From Bacteroidales bacterium (lineage in GTDB: Bacteria > Bacteroidota > Bacteroidia > Bacteroidales > UBA932), in NCBI GenBank assembly GCA_017482565.1, contig JAFUMO010000055.1, positions 62,001 to 126,000 of the forward strand: 64,000 nt of DNA. Reading direction: 5' to 3'. The notes under the pieces are model-generated. The model searched no databases and was not told where the DNA came from. It worked only from the letters and a program-made list of their open reading frames with translations. The position numbers were made by a program, and so were the translations under genes. Positions 17,542 to 25,375 of this stretch are shown one piece after another (the stretch's first letter is position 1; every line of letters begins with the position of its first letter).

Positions 17542-18111
17542 ATGAAAAAGACAGTTAATGTAGGAATTGGCGGAAGGAGTTTTGCCATGGATGAGGATGC
17601 ATATTCAAAATTGAAGAGATATCTGAATACCTTCAGGACCAAGAGCAAGTTGGGGCTGCAGAGCAAGGAGGTGATGGATGACCTGGAAGAGAGGATATCG
17701 GAACTCTTCTCAGAGGAGATAACCCAGTACCGCAATGTGGTGGACATAACTTTAGTGGAGAAGGTGATTGCACAGCTTGGAATGCCTGATGGGGAGCCGT
17801 ACAGCGAAGATGGAAGTGATCCTATCTCTGAAATTTTCAGTGGCAACAGGCCATCCAGGAAATTTTACCGTAACCCGGACAACAAGTCAATAGCAGGCGT
17901 GTGTTCAGGAATAGCGGCATATCTGAATATTGATACCCTTCTTGTAAGAATCATATTCATAATAGGGCTGTTCATGGGCTCTGCAGGTTTCTGGATTTAT
18001 GTGATATTGTGGATAGCTGCACCTATGGCAGAGACCCCTGCCCAGAAATGTGAGCTTAACGGCCTGCCGGTAACAGCAGAAAATTTAAGGAAGTTCTCAT
18101 CAAATAAATGA
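17542..18111 (+). CDS. PspC domain protein, short form
   Basis: 189 aa. Residues 1-90 form a helical domain (DDLEERISELFSEEI). The PspC domain follows (FYRNPDNKSIAGVCSGIAAYLNIDTLLVRIIFIIGLF) with two membrane helices. A TATATTTG box at 17484-17491 marks a probable promoter, with a poor -33 match. It is the first gene of a unit with a PadR regulator and a second PspC protein that repeats the same N-terminal layout. Likely role: envelope-stress sensing at the inner membrane. Confidence 0.88.
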   Translation: MKKTVNVGIGGRSFAMDEDAYSKLKRYLNTFRTKSKLGLQSKEVMDDLEERISELFSEEITQYRNVVDITLVEKVIAQLGMPDGEPYSEDGSDPISEIFSGNRPSRKFYRNPDNKSIAGVCSGIAAYLNIDTLLVRIIFIIGLFMGSAGFWIYVILWIAAPMAETPAQKCELNGLPVTAENLRKFSSNK

Positions 18112-18112
18112 T

Positions 18113-18460
18113 ATGGCTATGACAGATTCTAATGTTGACAATATAAAGTCCCAGATGCGCAAGGGTGTGCTTGAGTATTGTATCCTCAGCACATTGAGGG
18201 GCAATGATGCATATGCTTCCGCCCTAATAGGGGAACTCAAGGAGGCGCAGATGATAGTTGTGGAGGGGACATTGTACCCGCTCCTTACCAGATTGAAGAA
18301 CCAGGGGATGCTGAGCTACAGATGGGAGGAGAGTACGCAGGGGCCGCCGAGGAAATACTATTCCCTCACTGACAAGGGAAGGGAGGTGCTGGCAGAGATG
18401 GATGCCGCGTGGAAAGAGGTTGTTGATTCAGTTGAATACATTAAAAACAAACAGCTATGA
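18113..18460 (+). CDS. PadR family transcriptional regulator
   Basis: 115 aa. Winged helix of PadR type: MRKGVLEYCILSTL, EGTLYPLLTRLKNQGML and GPPRKYYSLTDKGREVL. It starts one base after the upstream TGA and ends in an ATGA overlap with the downstream gene, so all three genes should be translated from one mRNA. It probably represses this operon in response to an envelope signal. Confidence 0.93.
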   Translation: MAMTDSNVDNIKSQMRKGVLEYCILSTLRGNDAYASALIGELKEAQMIVVEGTLYPLLTRLKNQGMLSYRWEESTQGPPRKYYSLTDKGREVLAEMDAAWKEVVDSVEYIKNKQL

Positions 18461-19911
18461 AAGAGGTATATGACATAAGCCTTCAAGGAGTTGCCTTCAA
18501 GGTGGAGAAAGATGCCTATGAGCTTCTTGAGGGGTACCTTGAAGAACTGAAGGAGCATTATGGCAGCCAGGAGGCTGAGGTGGTAAATGACATTGAGGAG
18601 AGGATATCTGAACTCCTTTTGGAGAAAGGGTGTACCAATGGCATTGTTGTGCAGTTACATCATGTTGATGAAATCATAAAGGTGTTGGGAAGGCCCAATG
18701 AGATTGACGGCTCTCCTGAAAATCATGGGGCGAAAAAGGTAAGGAAGGGGATATACAGGGATACCCGCAACGGCATTGTTGCAGGTGTGTGCAGTGGCTT
18801 GGGTGCATATTTCAATATTGATGCGGTATGGGTAAGGATCATTTTCATATTGATGGCCCTGCTTTTTACAGCCCCCTCGTTCTTTGTGAGGAACTTTCTG
18901 GGAATACATATGGGGTGGTTCGGTTTTCTTCTCCTTGTTTATGCAATTTTGTGGGTAATAATCCCTGAGGCCAGGACTGTAAGCCAGAGATGTGCCATGA
19001 GGGGTGAACCGCAGAGTGTAGACCATATCCACAGCAAGTTTGCACAGGGTGCAAGGAATGTAGGGAATGAGATGTGGAACGTGGGTGCAGGCGCTACAGG
19101 CTCCTTCTTCTCCACTTTATGGAGGATAATCTGCTTTACCGTGGGGGTAGTGCTTACGGCAATCGGATTTGGAGGCATTGTAGCTCTTGGCATAGGGTTT
19201 ATCGGAGCGGATATACTCACTGGAATTCCTCTTCTGGCAATGCCGGACTTCGTGGAGCTCAATATAGGGAGCACCCTTTGGCTGAAAATTTCCGGCATAC
19301 TGGCCGCATTGCTGCCATTCGTGGGAATGCTGTATGGTGGAATGCAGCTCTGCTTCAGATTCAAGTCCCCAAAATGGAGGCCTGGGTTGGTCATCTTCCT
19401 GGTATGGATGGTCTCTGCACTGGTATTCACCCTCAGTTCGCTCAAGGCTTTCTCCCCTTATTATGATATGGATACAGACTATAGGGAGCAGATGGCCCTT
19501 CCGGCACAGAAGGATACATTATATGTGGAGTGTCCAAAAGTTGCAGGGCTTGAGAAGGGAAGGATGAACATTGATGCTTCAATGAACAGGCTGGAACTTT
19601 TCTATATGGGCGGGAAAGGAAAAAACACCTCAATTGCAGTATATCCAAAGTTTACCATAAGGAGAGGGGTGGTGGAGAGTCCTTATTTACAGGTTTCAAT
19701 GACATCACCTTCAGAAATAGGGAATGTGGTTTCAGTGAAGGATTCCCTCATAACCATAAATCCGGCAGTCTACTCAAGGAAAGAGAAATTTGCAGGAGAA
19801 CTTCACAAGATAAGGCTCTATGTTCCGGACAGTACAACGGTAATCCTCAAGGAGCCTGCAGAGTTCACATTCGGCAAGTCTGGAAGCATCCGTACAGGGA
19901 TGTACAAATGA
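18457..19911 (+). CDS. PspC domain protein, long form
   Basis: 484 aa. The N-terminus (VNDIEERISELLLEK) parallels the short PspC protein two genes upstream. The PspC domain is at about residues 95-170 (GIYRDTRNGIVAGVCSGLGAYF). About three further membrane helices follow (WRIICFTVGVVLTAIGFGG; ISGILAALLPFVGMLYGG; GLVIFLVWMVSALVF), then a soluble beta-rich C-terminal domain of about 130 residues, likely periplasmic. It may sense the envelope and relay to the PadR protein. Confidence 0.85.
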   Translation: MKEVYDISLQGVAFKVEKDAYELLEGYLEELKEHYGSQEAEVVNDIEERISELLLEKGCTNGIVVQLHHVDEIIKVLGRPNEIDGSPENHGAKKVRKGIYRDTRNGIVAGVCSGLGAYFNIDAVWVRIIFILMALLFTAPSFFVRNFLGIHMGWFGFLLLVYAILWVIIPEARTVSQRCAMRGEPQSVDHIHSKFAQGARNVGNEMWNVGAGATGSFFSTLWRIICFTVGVVLTAIGFGGIVALGIGFIGADILTGIPLLAMPDFVELNIGSTLWLKISGILAALLPFVGMLYGGMQLCFRFKSPKWRPGLVIFLVWMVSALVFTLSSLKAFSPYYDMDTDYREQMALPAQKDTLYVECPKVAGLEKGRMNIDASMNRLELFYMGGKGKNTSIAVYPKFTIRRGVVESPYLQVSMTSPSEIGNVVSVKDSLITINPAVYSRKEKFAGELHKIRLYVPDSTTVILKEPAEFTFGKSGSIRTGMYK

Positions 19912-19931
19912 TAAAGGAACCGGAAGTTTGT

Positions 19932-20429
19932 TCAGGCTGAAAAGAAAACATAACGTAACAGGTAATATAGCATTGTAACAGAAGCCGCAAGCTTGAGTCC
20001 GGTTCCGAAAATGAACCCCAAAAAAGCTCCGAATGCTGCAAGAAGGGAGTTTTGGAGGGGTTTCTTGTTTACAAGCAATTCGGCAATGAGGGCCCCTATG
20101 AAAGAACCTGCAATTATCCCCAGCGGAGGGAAAAATACCATCCCTGCCACCATTCCGGCAATGGAATAGCGTACTGCCAGTTTGGAACCTCCGGTAATCT
20201 TGGTGAAATATGGCTGTACCACATAATCCAAGATTGATACAACTCCCACTATCACAAGCCAGATTATGAGGAATCGGCCGGTTATTGCATTATTGGGGTT
20301 ATTGAGAAGATAAAGCAGAAGGAGTGCTCCAAAGGAGAGGGGCGGCCCCGGTATTGCCGGAATAATGCACCCTACAATCCCTATTATTGAGATAATTATT
20401 GCAGCTGTATTTATAAGGATGTCAATCAT
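19932..20429 (-). CDS. DUF456 integral membrane protein
   Basis: 165 aa, almost entirely hydrophobic with about four helices. The DUF456 pattern is visible: IPGPPLSFGALLLLYL, a central GGSKLAVRYSIAGMVAGMVFFPPLGIIAG glycine-rich pair and GALIAELL. No biochemical role is established for the family. It converges with the PspC operon and lies 6 bp after the polyprenyl synthase stop. Confidence 0.8.
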   Translation of the reverse strand: MIDILINTAAIIISIIGIVGCIIPAIPGPPLSFGALLLLYLLNNPNNAITGRFLIIWLVIVGVVSILDYVVQPYFTKITGGSKLAVRYSIAGMVAGMVFFPPLGIIAGSFIGALIAELLVNKKPLQNSLLAAFGAFLGFIFGTGLKLAASVTMLYYLLRYVFFSA

Positions 20430-20435
20430 CGGGAA

Positions 20436-21446
20436 TCATTTTTTCCTTGAGCCTACATACCCGGCAAGCTGCATCAGCCTCTCTTTGGCAGTGCTTTGCG
20501 GAAGTTCTGCAATGGCATCAACAGCCTTGGATATATGCTCTTCCAGAACTGCCTGTGCCTTCTCTATACCCTTCTGTGAGTTTATGAAGGCAGTAACCTG
20601 CTCAATGATCTCCCTGTCCGAATCTGTGATTGCCTCACCTTTGGTAACGGTATTCTCAATGCCGGAAATGAGTCTGCGCATCTGTTTCTCCTGCTCCGGT
20701 GCAGATTCGAATGCACACAGCAGCGGAAGTGTAATCTTCCTCTCCTTGAGGTCTGCCCCGGCAAGTTTGCCGGTATCCATCTTAGGTGAGTAGTCAAAAA
20801 TGTCATCCCTCATCTGGAATGCAAGCCCCAGATGGAATGCGTATGTTCCAATGTCCTCTACAAGCTTTTTGGGGGCGCCTGCAGAAATTGCACCGCTTCT
20901 TGTTGCTGCAATGAACAGGCTGGCTGTCTTGCACTCAATTATCCTGTAATAGTCCTTCATGGTGGTGTTCAGGTCCTCAGCCTTCTCCATCTGGATTATC
21001 TCACCCACTGAGAGGTCATGAAGGGCTTTGGTAAAGAGCCCGAGAATATCAGTTCCACATTTGTCTATGAGGACATATAGCCCCTTTGCCAGCCAGTAGT
21101 CACCGGTGAGGACTGAAGCAGCCGGGCTGAATACGGCCTTTACTGTAGGGACCCCACGTCTGAGATCCCCGTTGTCTGCAACATCATCATGCAGAAGAGT
21201 AGCTGTATGTATGATTTCACAAACGGCCGCACATTCGTAGCTCAAATTTGAGACTGCACCGCAGGCCTGGGCGGCGAGGAGGCACAATACCGGCCTGAGC
21301 TGTTTGCCCGAGTTGCCCATCAGGTATCCGTTTATCTTGATAAGCAGATTGTTGTCATGTTCCAATGCAGCCTCAAGCGCATTGCGGAAGCCTTCCCAGT
21401 CTTTTCCAAGTTCCTGTTTTACAGTGTCAAGTCTCATAATGTACAT
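20436..21446 (-). CDS. Polyprenyl diphosphate synthase (trans-isoprenyl type)
   Basis: 336 aa. First aspartate-rich motif LLHDDVADNGDLRRG and second motif FQMRDDIFDY are intact. The length and the small residues before the first motif suggest a long-chain product (C35-C40), probably the side chain of menaquinone. The start (ATG 21446) follows the upstream stop as TAAATG; an ATG at 21437 is also possible. Confidence 0.92.
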   Translation of the reverse strand: MYIMRLDTVKQELGKDWEGFRNALEAALEHDNNLLIKINGYLMGNSGKQLRPVLCLLAAQACGAVSNLSYECAAVCEIIHTATLLHDDVADNGDLRRGVPTVKAVFSPAASVLTGDYWLAKGLYVLIDKCGTDILGLFTKALHDLSVGEIIQMEKAEDLNTTMKDYYRIIECKTASLFIAATRSGAISAGAPKKLVEDIGTYAFHLGLAFQMRDDIFDYSPKMDTGKLAGADLKERKITLPLLCAFESAPEQEKQMRRLISGIENTVTKGEAITDSDREIIEQVTAFINSQKGIEKAQAVLEEHISKAVDAIAELPQSTAKERLMQLAGYVGSRKK

Positions 21447-22058
21447 TTAAAATAACAAGGCAAGAGAAAGTTCAAATCCTTTGTTCTTGTCTCCTTTGAA
21501 TGTCTTTGTCCCCTGCCATTTGAAGTCCGCAACTTTTCCCAGATCCCAGCTGTATCTGCCGCTTACCTGTAATTTCCAGATATCAATGCCGGCTCCAAGC
21601 CCTATTCCATACCTGAACTTGTTTACGTCCCACTCAAGACCCTTGAGATTGTTGTCATCAGCCATTGAGAGCCCTATATAAGGGACCATCTGCAGGAATG
21701 GCCTGAACAGCATGAGGTCTATGCCCCACTGCAGGCCTACAGGAAGTTGCAGATACGAAAGCTTCAGGTTTGCCCCCTCGGTATTCCCTTGCGGACCTGT
21801 AACTGAAAGATTCCCCTTAACTTCGCTGTAAAGAAGTTCGGGCTGGATTGCAAGGCCTATTACGGGAATCTTGAATTTATACAGCATACCTATATGGTAG
21901 CCGGTCTTTTTGTCAAAAGCAGTACTGTACTCTGAATTTTTTCCAAGATCTATATCTCCAAAAGATGTAAAATTGTATCCCGCCTTTATTCCAAACTGCG
22001 AAAAACCAGGAACGGAGATTAACAGGAAAGCCGTTACAAGCAATATTATTCTTTTCAT
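21447..22058 (-). CDS. PorT-like outer-membrane beta-barrel protein
   Basis: 203 aa. Signal peptide MKRIILLVTAFLLISVPGFSQ, then alternating beta strands (FGIKAGYNFTSFGD, YHIGMLYKFKI, LKLSYLQLPVGLQW, FRYGIGLGAGIDIWKL) ending in the aromatic terminus LSLALLF expected for BAM substrates. It fits the eight-stranded outer membrane barrel (PF13568-like) group. Directly coupled to the polyprenyl synthase gene. Confidence 0.82.
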   Translation of the reverse strand: MKRIILLVTAFLLISVPGFSQFGIKAGYNFTSFGDIDLGKNSEYSTAFDKKTGYHIGMLYKFKIPVIGLAIQPELLYSEVKGNLSVTGPQGNTEGANLKLSYLQLPVGLQWGIDLMLFRPFLQMVPYIGLSMADDNNLKGLEWDVNKFRYGIGLGAGIDIWKLQVSGRYSWDLGKVADFKWQGTKTFKGDKNKGFELSLALLF

Positions 22059-22144
22059 ATGATCTGTTTTAATCCCGACAATTTACAATAGTGCAATTCC
22101 CGTGCACACCCCATATCAGGGATGTACACAGGAACAAAGATAAA

Positions 22145-22462
22145 TTATAGCAAGGCGTTGAGCTTGTCTGCAATTGCAGCCTTGGTAGTTGAACCTACAA
22201 GCTTGTCCTTGAGCTCACCATTCTTGAAGAAGAGCAGGGTAGGGATATTTCTTATGCCGTACTCTGCAGGAACATCACCGGCATCGTCAACATTGCATTT
22301 TCCTACAACAGCCTTGCCCTCAAACTCAGTTGCAATCTCGTCAATAATTGGGGCAATCATTCTGCAAGGGCCGCACCAAGTAGCCCAGAAATCCACCAAA
22401 ACCGGTTTGTCACTTCCAAGAACAACCTCCTTGAAGTTTGAATCATTAATCTCTAATGCCAT
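22145..22462 (-). CDS. trxA: Thioredoxin
   Basis: 105 aa. Active site WATWCGPCRMIAPI, cis-proline region GIRNIPTLLFFKNGE. Normal length and no signal peptide, so cytosolic. The 205-bp gap to kbl is the shared divergent regulatory region. Confidence 0.96.
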   Translation of the reverse strand: MALEINDSNFKEVVLGSDKPVLVDFWATWCGPCRMIAPIIDEIATEFEGKAVVGKCNVDDAGDVPAEYGIRNIPTLLFFKNGELKDKLVGSTTKAAIADKLNALL

Positions 22463-22667
22463 AATAGATAATATTTAATTGTTTGTAGTTTCAAAAGCAG
22501 TGCTAAAATAATCTAAAATTTCCAAACTCCCATATAGTGGGGCAATTTTTTGTGATAATAGTTCAACAAATATATCCCTGTTTTGTGCAACAAGTTTACT
22601 TTTTAATCATTACATTTGTAATCGTGCAAAAATGAAACAAAATAACAATATATAATATCAATTTATC

Positions 22668-23858
22668 ATGTACAAAGATTTCCAGTCTTATCTGCAGACC
22701 ACACTCAAGGAGATTGAGGAGGCCGGCCTTTACAAGAATGAGAGAGTTATAGTTTCTCCACAGAGGGCAGCTATTAAAGTGAACACAGGAAAAGATGTGC
22801 TCAACTTCTGCGCAAACAACTATCTTGGCCTTTCAGACAATCAGGAGCTGATTGATGCCGCCAAGAAGGCTTTGGACGAGAGGGGATTCGGTATGTCAAG
22901 CGTACGCTTCATCTGCGGAACCCAGGATCTGCACAAAGAACTGGAGCAGAAGATAGCGGAGTTCTTCGGCACTGAGGACACAATCCTCTACGCAGCATGC
23001 TTTGATGCAAACGGCGGAGTATTTGAGCCATTGTTCACAGAGGAGGATGCAATCATCTCGGATGCCCTAAACCACGCCTCAATCATTGATGGCGTAAGGC
23101 TCTGCAAGGCAAAGCGCTACAGGTATTCAAACGCTGACATGCAGGAGCTTGAGGAGTGCCTAAAACAGGCTCAGGCACAGAGATACAGGGTAATTGTAAC
23201 TGATGGTGTATTCTCTATGGACGGCAATGTGTGCCCTTTGGACCAGATTCATGCACTTGCGGAAAAATATAACGCAATGGTAATGGTGGATGAGTCTCAC
23301 TCAGCAGGAGTTGTAGGCCAGACAGGCCGCGGTACAACAGAGCTGCACAACCTCAGGGGCAAGATTGAGATTATCACAGGAACTCTGGGCAAGGCATTCG
23401 GCGGTGCAATCGGCGGTTTCACAACCGGAAAGAAAGAGATCATTGCAATGCTCAGGCAGCGCTCACGCCCTTATCTCTTCTCAAACTCAATACCTCCTAT
23501 GGTAGCTGCCGCAGGCTGTGCAATGTTTGACATGATGGCCAGGACAAACGAGCTCCAGGACAAGCTTCACGCAAACACTGAGTACTTTGTGGAGAAGATG
23601 AAGGCGGCAGGCTTTGACATAAAGCCTACCCAGAGTGCAATCTGTGCAGTAATGCTCTACGACGCAAAACTCTCGCAGCAGATGGCCGAGAAGCTTCTTG
23701 ATGAAGGAATCTACGTAGTGGGCTTCTACTACCCTGTAGTGCCAAAAGACCAGGCGAGAATCCGCGTACAGATCTCTGCCGGCCACGAAAGGGAGCATCT
23801 GGATAAGGCCATTGCGGCATTCATCAAGATTGGAAAGGAACTGGGAGTAATCAGATAA
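22668..23858 (+). CDS. kbl: Glycine C-acetyltransferase (2-amino-3-ketobutyrate CoA ligase)
   Basis: 396 aa PLP enzyme of the alpha-oxoamine synthase family: NFCANNYLGLSDN, VDESHSAGVVGQTGRG and the PLP lysine in TGTLGKAFGGAIGG. It splits 2-amino-3-ketobutyrate into glycine and acetyl-CoA in threonine breakdown. No threonine dehydrogenase is adjacent. A TACATTTG box at 22611-22618 gives a possible promoter, but no good -33 element is spaced correctly. Its 3' end abuts an integrase remnant and the accessory island. Confidence 0.93.
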   Translation: MYKDFQSYLQTTLKEIEEAGLYKNERVIVSPQRAAIKVNTGKDVLNFCANNYLGLSDNQELIDAAKKALDERGFGMSSVRFICGTQDLHKELEQKIAEFFGTEDTILYAACFDANGGVFEPLFTEEDAIISDALNHASIIDGVRLCKAKRYRYSNADMQELEECLKQAQAQRYRVIVTDGVFSMDGNVCPLDQIHALAEKYNAMVMVDESHSAGVVGQTGRGTTELHNLRGKIEIITGTLGKAFGGAIGGFTTGKKEIIAMLRQRSRPYLFSNSIPPMVAAAGCAMFDMMARTNELQDKLHANTEYFVEKMKAAGFDIKPTQSAICAVMLYDAKLSQQMAEKLLDEGIYVVGFYYPVVPKDQARIRVQISAGHEREHLDKAIAAFIKIGKELGVIR

Positions 23859-23973
23859 TCTTCTTCCTCAGCAAAAAAGTGGCAGTGCCAAATCTGTTGT
23901 TGTGTTGTAATTGTTCAATTTGGGCATTCACGAAGGCCACTACGGATGTTTTTGATTGTGTTTTTGTTGTCAT
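23851..23973 (-). pseudogene. Remnant of a tyrosine-recombinase N-terminus
   Basis: A 40-codon minus-strand frame starts at ATG 23973: MTTKTQSKTSVVAFVNAQIE, then QLQHNNRFGTATFLLRKKII and stop. The segment VVAFVNAQIEQLQHNNRFGTA resembles the start of the SAM-like core-binding domain of Bacteroidales phage/CTn integrases, where GTA is followed by a YxxxL helix. That helix and the whole catalytic domain are gone; the frame runs into the end of kbl. I infer scar DNA from a past integration. The likeness is by eye and short. Confidence 0.4.
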
Positions 23974-23987
23974 GATTTATAAATTTT

Positions 23988-24006
23988 TAGTGTAAAAATT
24001 ACGCAA
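23988..24006. promoter_or_regulatory. Palindromic operator 1 of the Nudix regulator
   Basis: TAGTGTAAAAATTACGCAA agrees with operator 2 at 15 of 19 positions. It lies 4 bp upstream of the -33 box of the Nudix gene. The left half is weaker than the right half. Confidence 0.5.
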
Positions 24007-24010
24007 ACAA

Positions 24011-24042
24011 TTTGGTGGATTCAATATTTAAATTTATTTTTG
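24011..24042 (+). promoter_or_regulatory. Promoter of the Nudix regulator gene
   Basis: TTTG at 24011-24014, a 20-nt spacer, TATTTTTG at 24035-24042: a full match to the Bacteroidetes promoter. Operator 2 overlaps its -7 box and the presumed start site, so a bound regulator would block transcription. Confidence 0.7.
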
Positions 24043-24058
24043 CGTAAAATTAACGCAA
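24040..24058. promoter_or_regulatory. Palindromic operator 2 of the Nudix regulator
   Basis: TTGCGTAAAATTAACGCAA is a 19-nt palindrome with a single mismatched pair. It covers the -7 box and start site just before the ATG at 24065. A third copy precedes the macrodomain-like gene at 24846, which ties the genes into one regulon. Confidence 0.65.
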
Positions 24059-24064
24059 TAAAAT

Positions 24065-24757
24065 ATGTGCGAGCAGAATTTTTGTTATAGGTATCCGCAT
24101 CCTGCTGTAACGGCAGATTGTGTGATTTTCGGCTTTGATGGAGTGAGTATTAGGGTATTGCTGATTCAACGTGGTATAGAACCTTTTAAGGGTAGATGGG
24201 CATTTCCGGGCGGTTTCATGAAGATAAATGAGACTGCTGAGGAGTGTGCGAGACGCGAGTTGGAGGAGGAAACTGGGCTTAAGAATACAGCCGTTGAGCA
24301 GTTCCATACTTTTTCGGATATAAACCGCGACCCTCGTGAGAGAGTGATTACCGTGGCGCACTATGCGCTGGTAAGGCTCTCGGAAGTAAAGGGCGGTGAT
24401 GATGCTGCCTCGGCTCATTGGTTTGCGATGGATGAAGTGCCAAGCCTCGCTTTTGATCACGACCTCATCCTGCGTGTGGCAGTTAATCGCCTCAAGGAGC
24501 GCATCTGTTTTGAGCCAATAGGTTTTGAGTTACTGCCAGAGGTCTTTACTATGACCGAGTTGCAAAACCTCTATGAGGCTATTTTAGAGGTAAAGTTTGA
24601 CCGCCGCAACTTCTATAACAAGATGCTTAAACTTGGTATCCTTACAGAGGCAGAACCCCGTCCGGCAAATGCTTCCCGACGTACACCTACGAAGTATCGT
24701 TTCAATGACGGAAAGTATGCTGAACTGAAACAAAAAGGATTCAGATTGGAATTTTGA
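24065..24757 (+). CDS. Nudix-domain transcriptional regulator (NrtR/AraR-like)
   Basis: 230 aa. Residues about 10-150 are a Nudix domain with a complete Nudix box (G-FMKIN-E-TAEECAR-RELEEETGL), so the catalytic glutamates are present. Residues about 155-230 are the winged-helix domain of NrtR-type regulators (PEVFTMTELQNLYEAIL, FDRRNFYNKMLKLGIL, RTPTKYRF). Relatives bind ADP-ribose or phosphosugars and repress NAD or arabinose genes. Here the linked target encodes a macrodomain-like protein, which favours an ADP-ribose-type ligand (inference). Two palindromes around its own promoter indicate autoregulation. Codon use and base composition differ from kbl. Monocistronic: a terminator follows. 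Confidence 0.85.
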   Translation: MCEQNFCYRYPHPAVTADCVIFGFDGVSIRVLLIQRGIEPFKGRWAFPGGFMKINETAEECARRELEEETGLKNTAVEQFHTFSDINRDPRERVITVAHYALVRLSEVKGGDDAASAHWFAMDEVPSLAFDHDLILRVAVNRLKERICFEPIGFELLPEVFTMTELQNLYEAILEVKFDRRNFYNKMLKLGILTEAEPRPANASRRTPTKYRFNDGKYAELKQKGFRLEF

Positions 24758-24787
24758 CCAGACTCAATCTGCAATAATTAAAAGAAC

Positions 24788-24832
24788 ATATAAGGTGTTT
24801 AGCCTGAGCAGTGGGCGCACCTTATATTTTTG
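24788..24832 (+). terminator. Intrinsic terminator after the Nudix regulator
   Basis: ATATAAGGTG pairs perfectly with CACCTTATAT (10 bp, 20-nt loop), then TTTTTGG. It separates the regulator from the downstream two-gene unit. Confidence 0.8.
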
Positions 24833-24845
24833 GCAAATTTTTTAA

Positions 24846-24864
24846 TTGCGTAGTTTTTACGCAT
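24846..24864. promoter_or_regulatory. Palindromic operator 3, before the macrodomain-like gene
   Basis: TTGCGTAGTTTTTACGCAT shares the TTGCGTA/TACGCA arms and 19-nt span of operators 1 and 2. It overlaps a possible -7 box (TAGTTTTT, 24851-24858) placed 18 nt after TTTG at 24829-24832. The ATG at 24878 is 14 nt downstream. Confidence 0.6.
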
Positions 24865-24877
24865 AAATAGATAGAAT

Positions 24878-25351
24878 ATGAAAAGTTTTATTAAAAAGTT
24901 AATCACCCTACGTAAGAGAGACGGGAATACGCAGGAAATGGCTCTGCCGAAAGAGCTAAAACAGAATGTTACTCCATATTGGATTGATACCCTCAAAGAG
25001 AATGAAATCTTTGTCTTCGGCTGCCGTAATTCCGGACGTCACTTTGATGGAGCATCAAATTTTGCACTCGAAAACTTTGGTGCAATTATGGGACAGCGCG
25101 AAGGACGTCAGGGACAATCATACGCCATACCTACGATTGGTGGAGTTATTGGGCTGAAAGAGATCCGGCAATCGGTCAAGACTTTTACCCGGTATGCCTC
25201 TGAACATCCGGAGCTGCACTTCCTTGTAACGCCTATTGGTTGTGGAGGGGGGTGCAGGAGGCCGGATGAGATTGCTCCTATGTTCCGTGATGTGGCCAAA
25301 CTCCCTAACGTAAGCCTGCCGCAAGGGTTCTGGGATATATTAAACAGATAA
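24878..25351 (+). CDS. Macrodomain-like protein (A1S_2505-type)
   Basis: 157 aa. Core motifs: IFVFGCRNSGRHFDGASNFA, then GAIMGQREGRQGQSYAIPTIGG, then HFLVTPIGCGGGCRRPDEIAPMF. This pattern (GxNxxGRHGxGAA, GLQGQSYAIPT, TxIGCGxAGY) belongs to a small family related to ADP-ribose-binding macrodomains. Here the usual SNLAGRH reads CRNSGRH and a CGGGC pair replaces CGLAG. The first 35 residues are a lysine-rich extension. With an NrtR-like regulator beside it, a role in ADP-ribose or NAD-derivative handling is plausible but not shown. Followed 24 bp later by the radical SAM gene. Confidence 0.65.
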   Translation: MKSFIKKLITLRKRDGNTQEMALPKELKQNVTPYWIDTLKENEIFVFGCRNSGRHFDGASNFALENFGAIMGQREGRQGQSYAIPTIGGVIGLKEIRQSVKTFTRYASEHPELHFLVTPIGCGGGCRRPDEIAPMFRDVAKLPNVSLPQGFWDILNR

Positions 25352-25375
25352 ACGGTAACCTTAACCCCAATAGCT

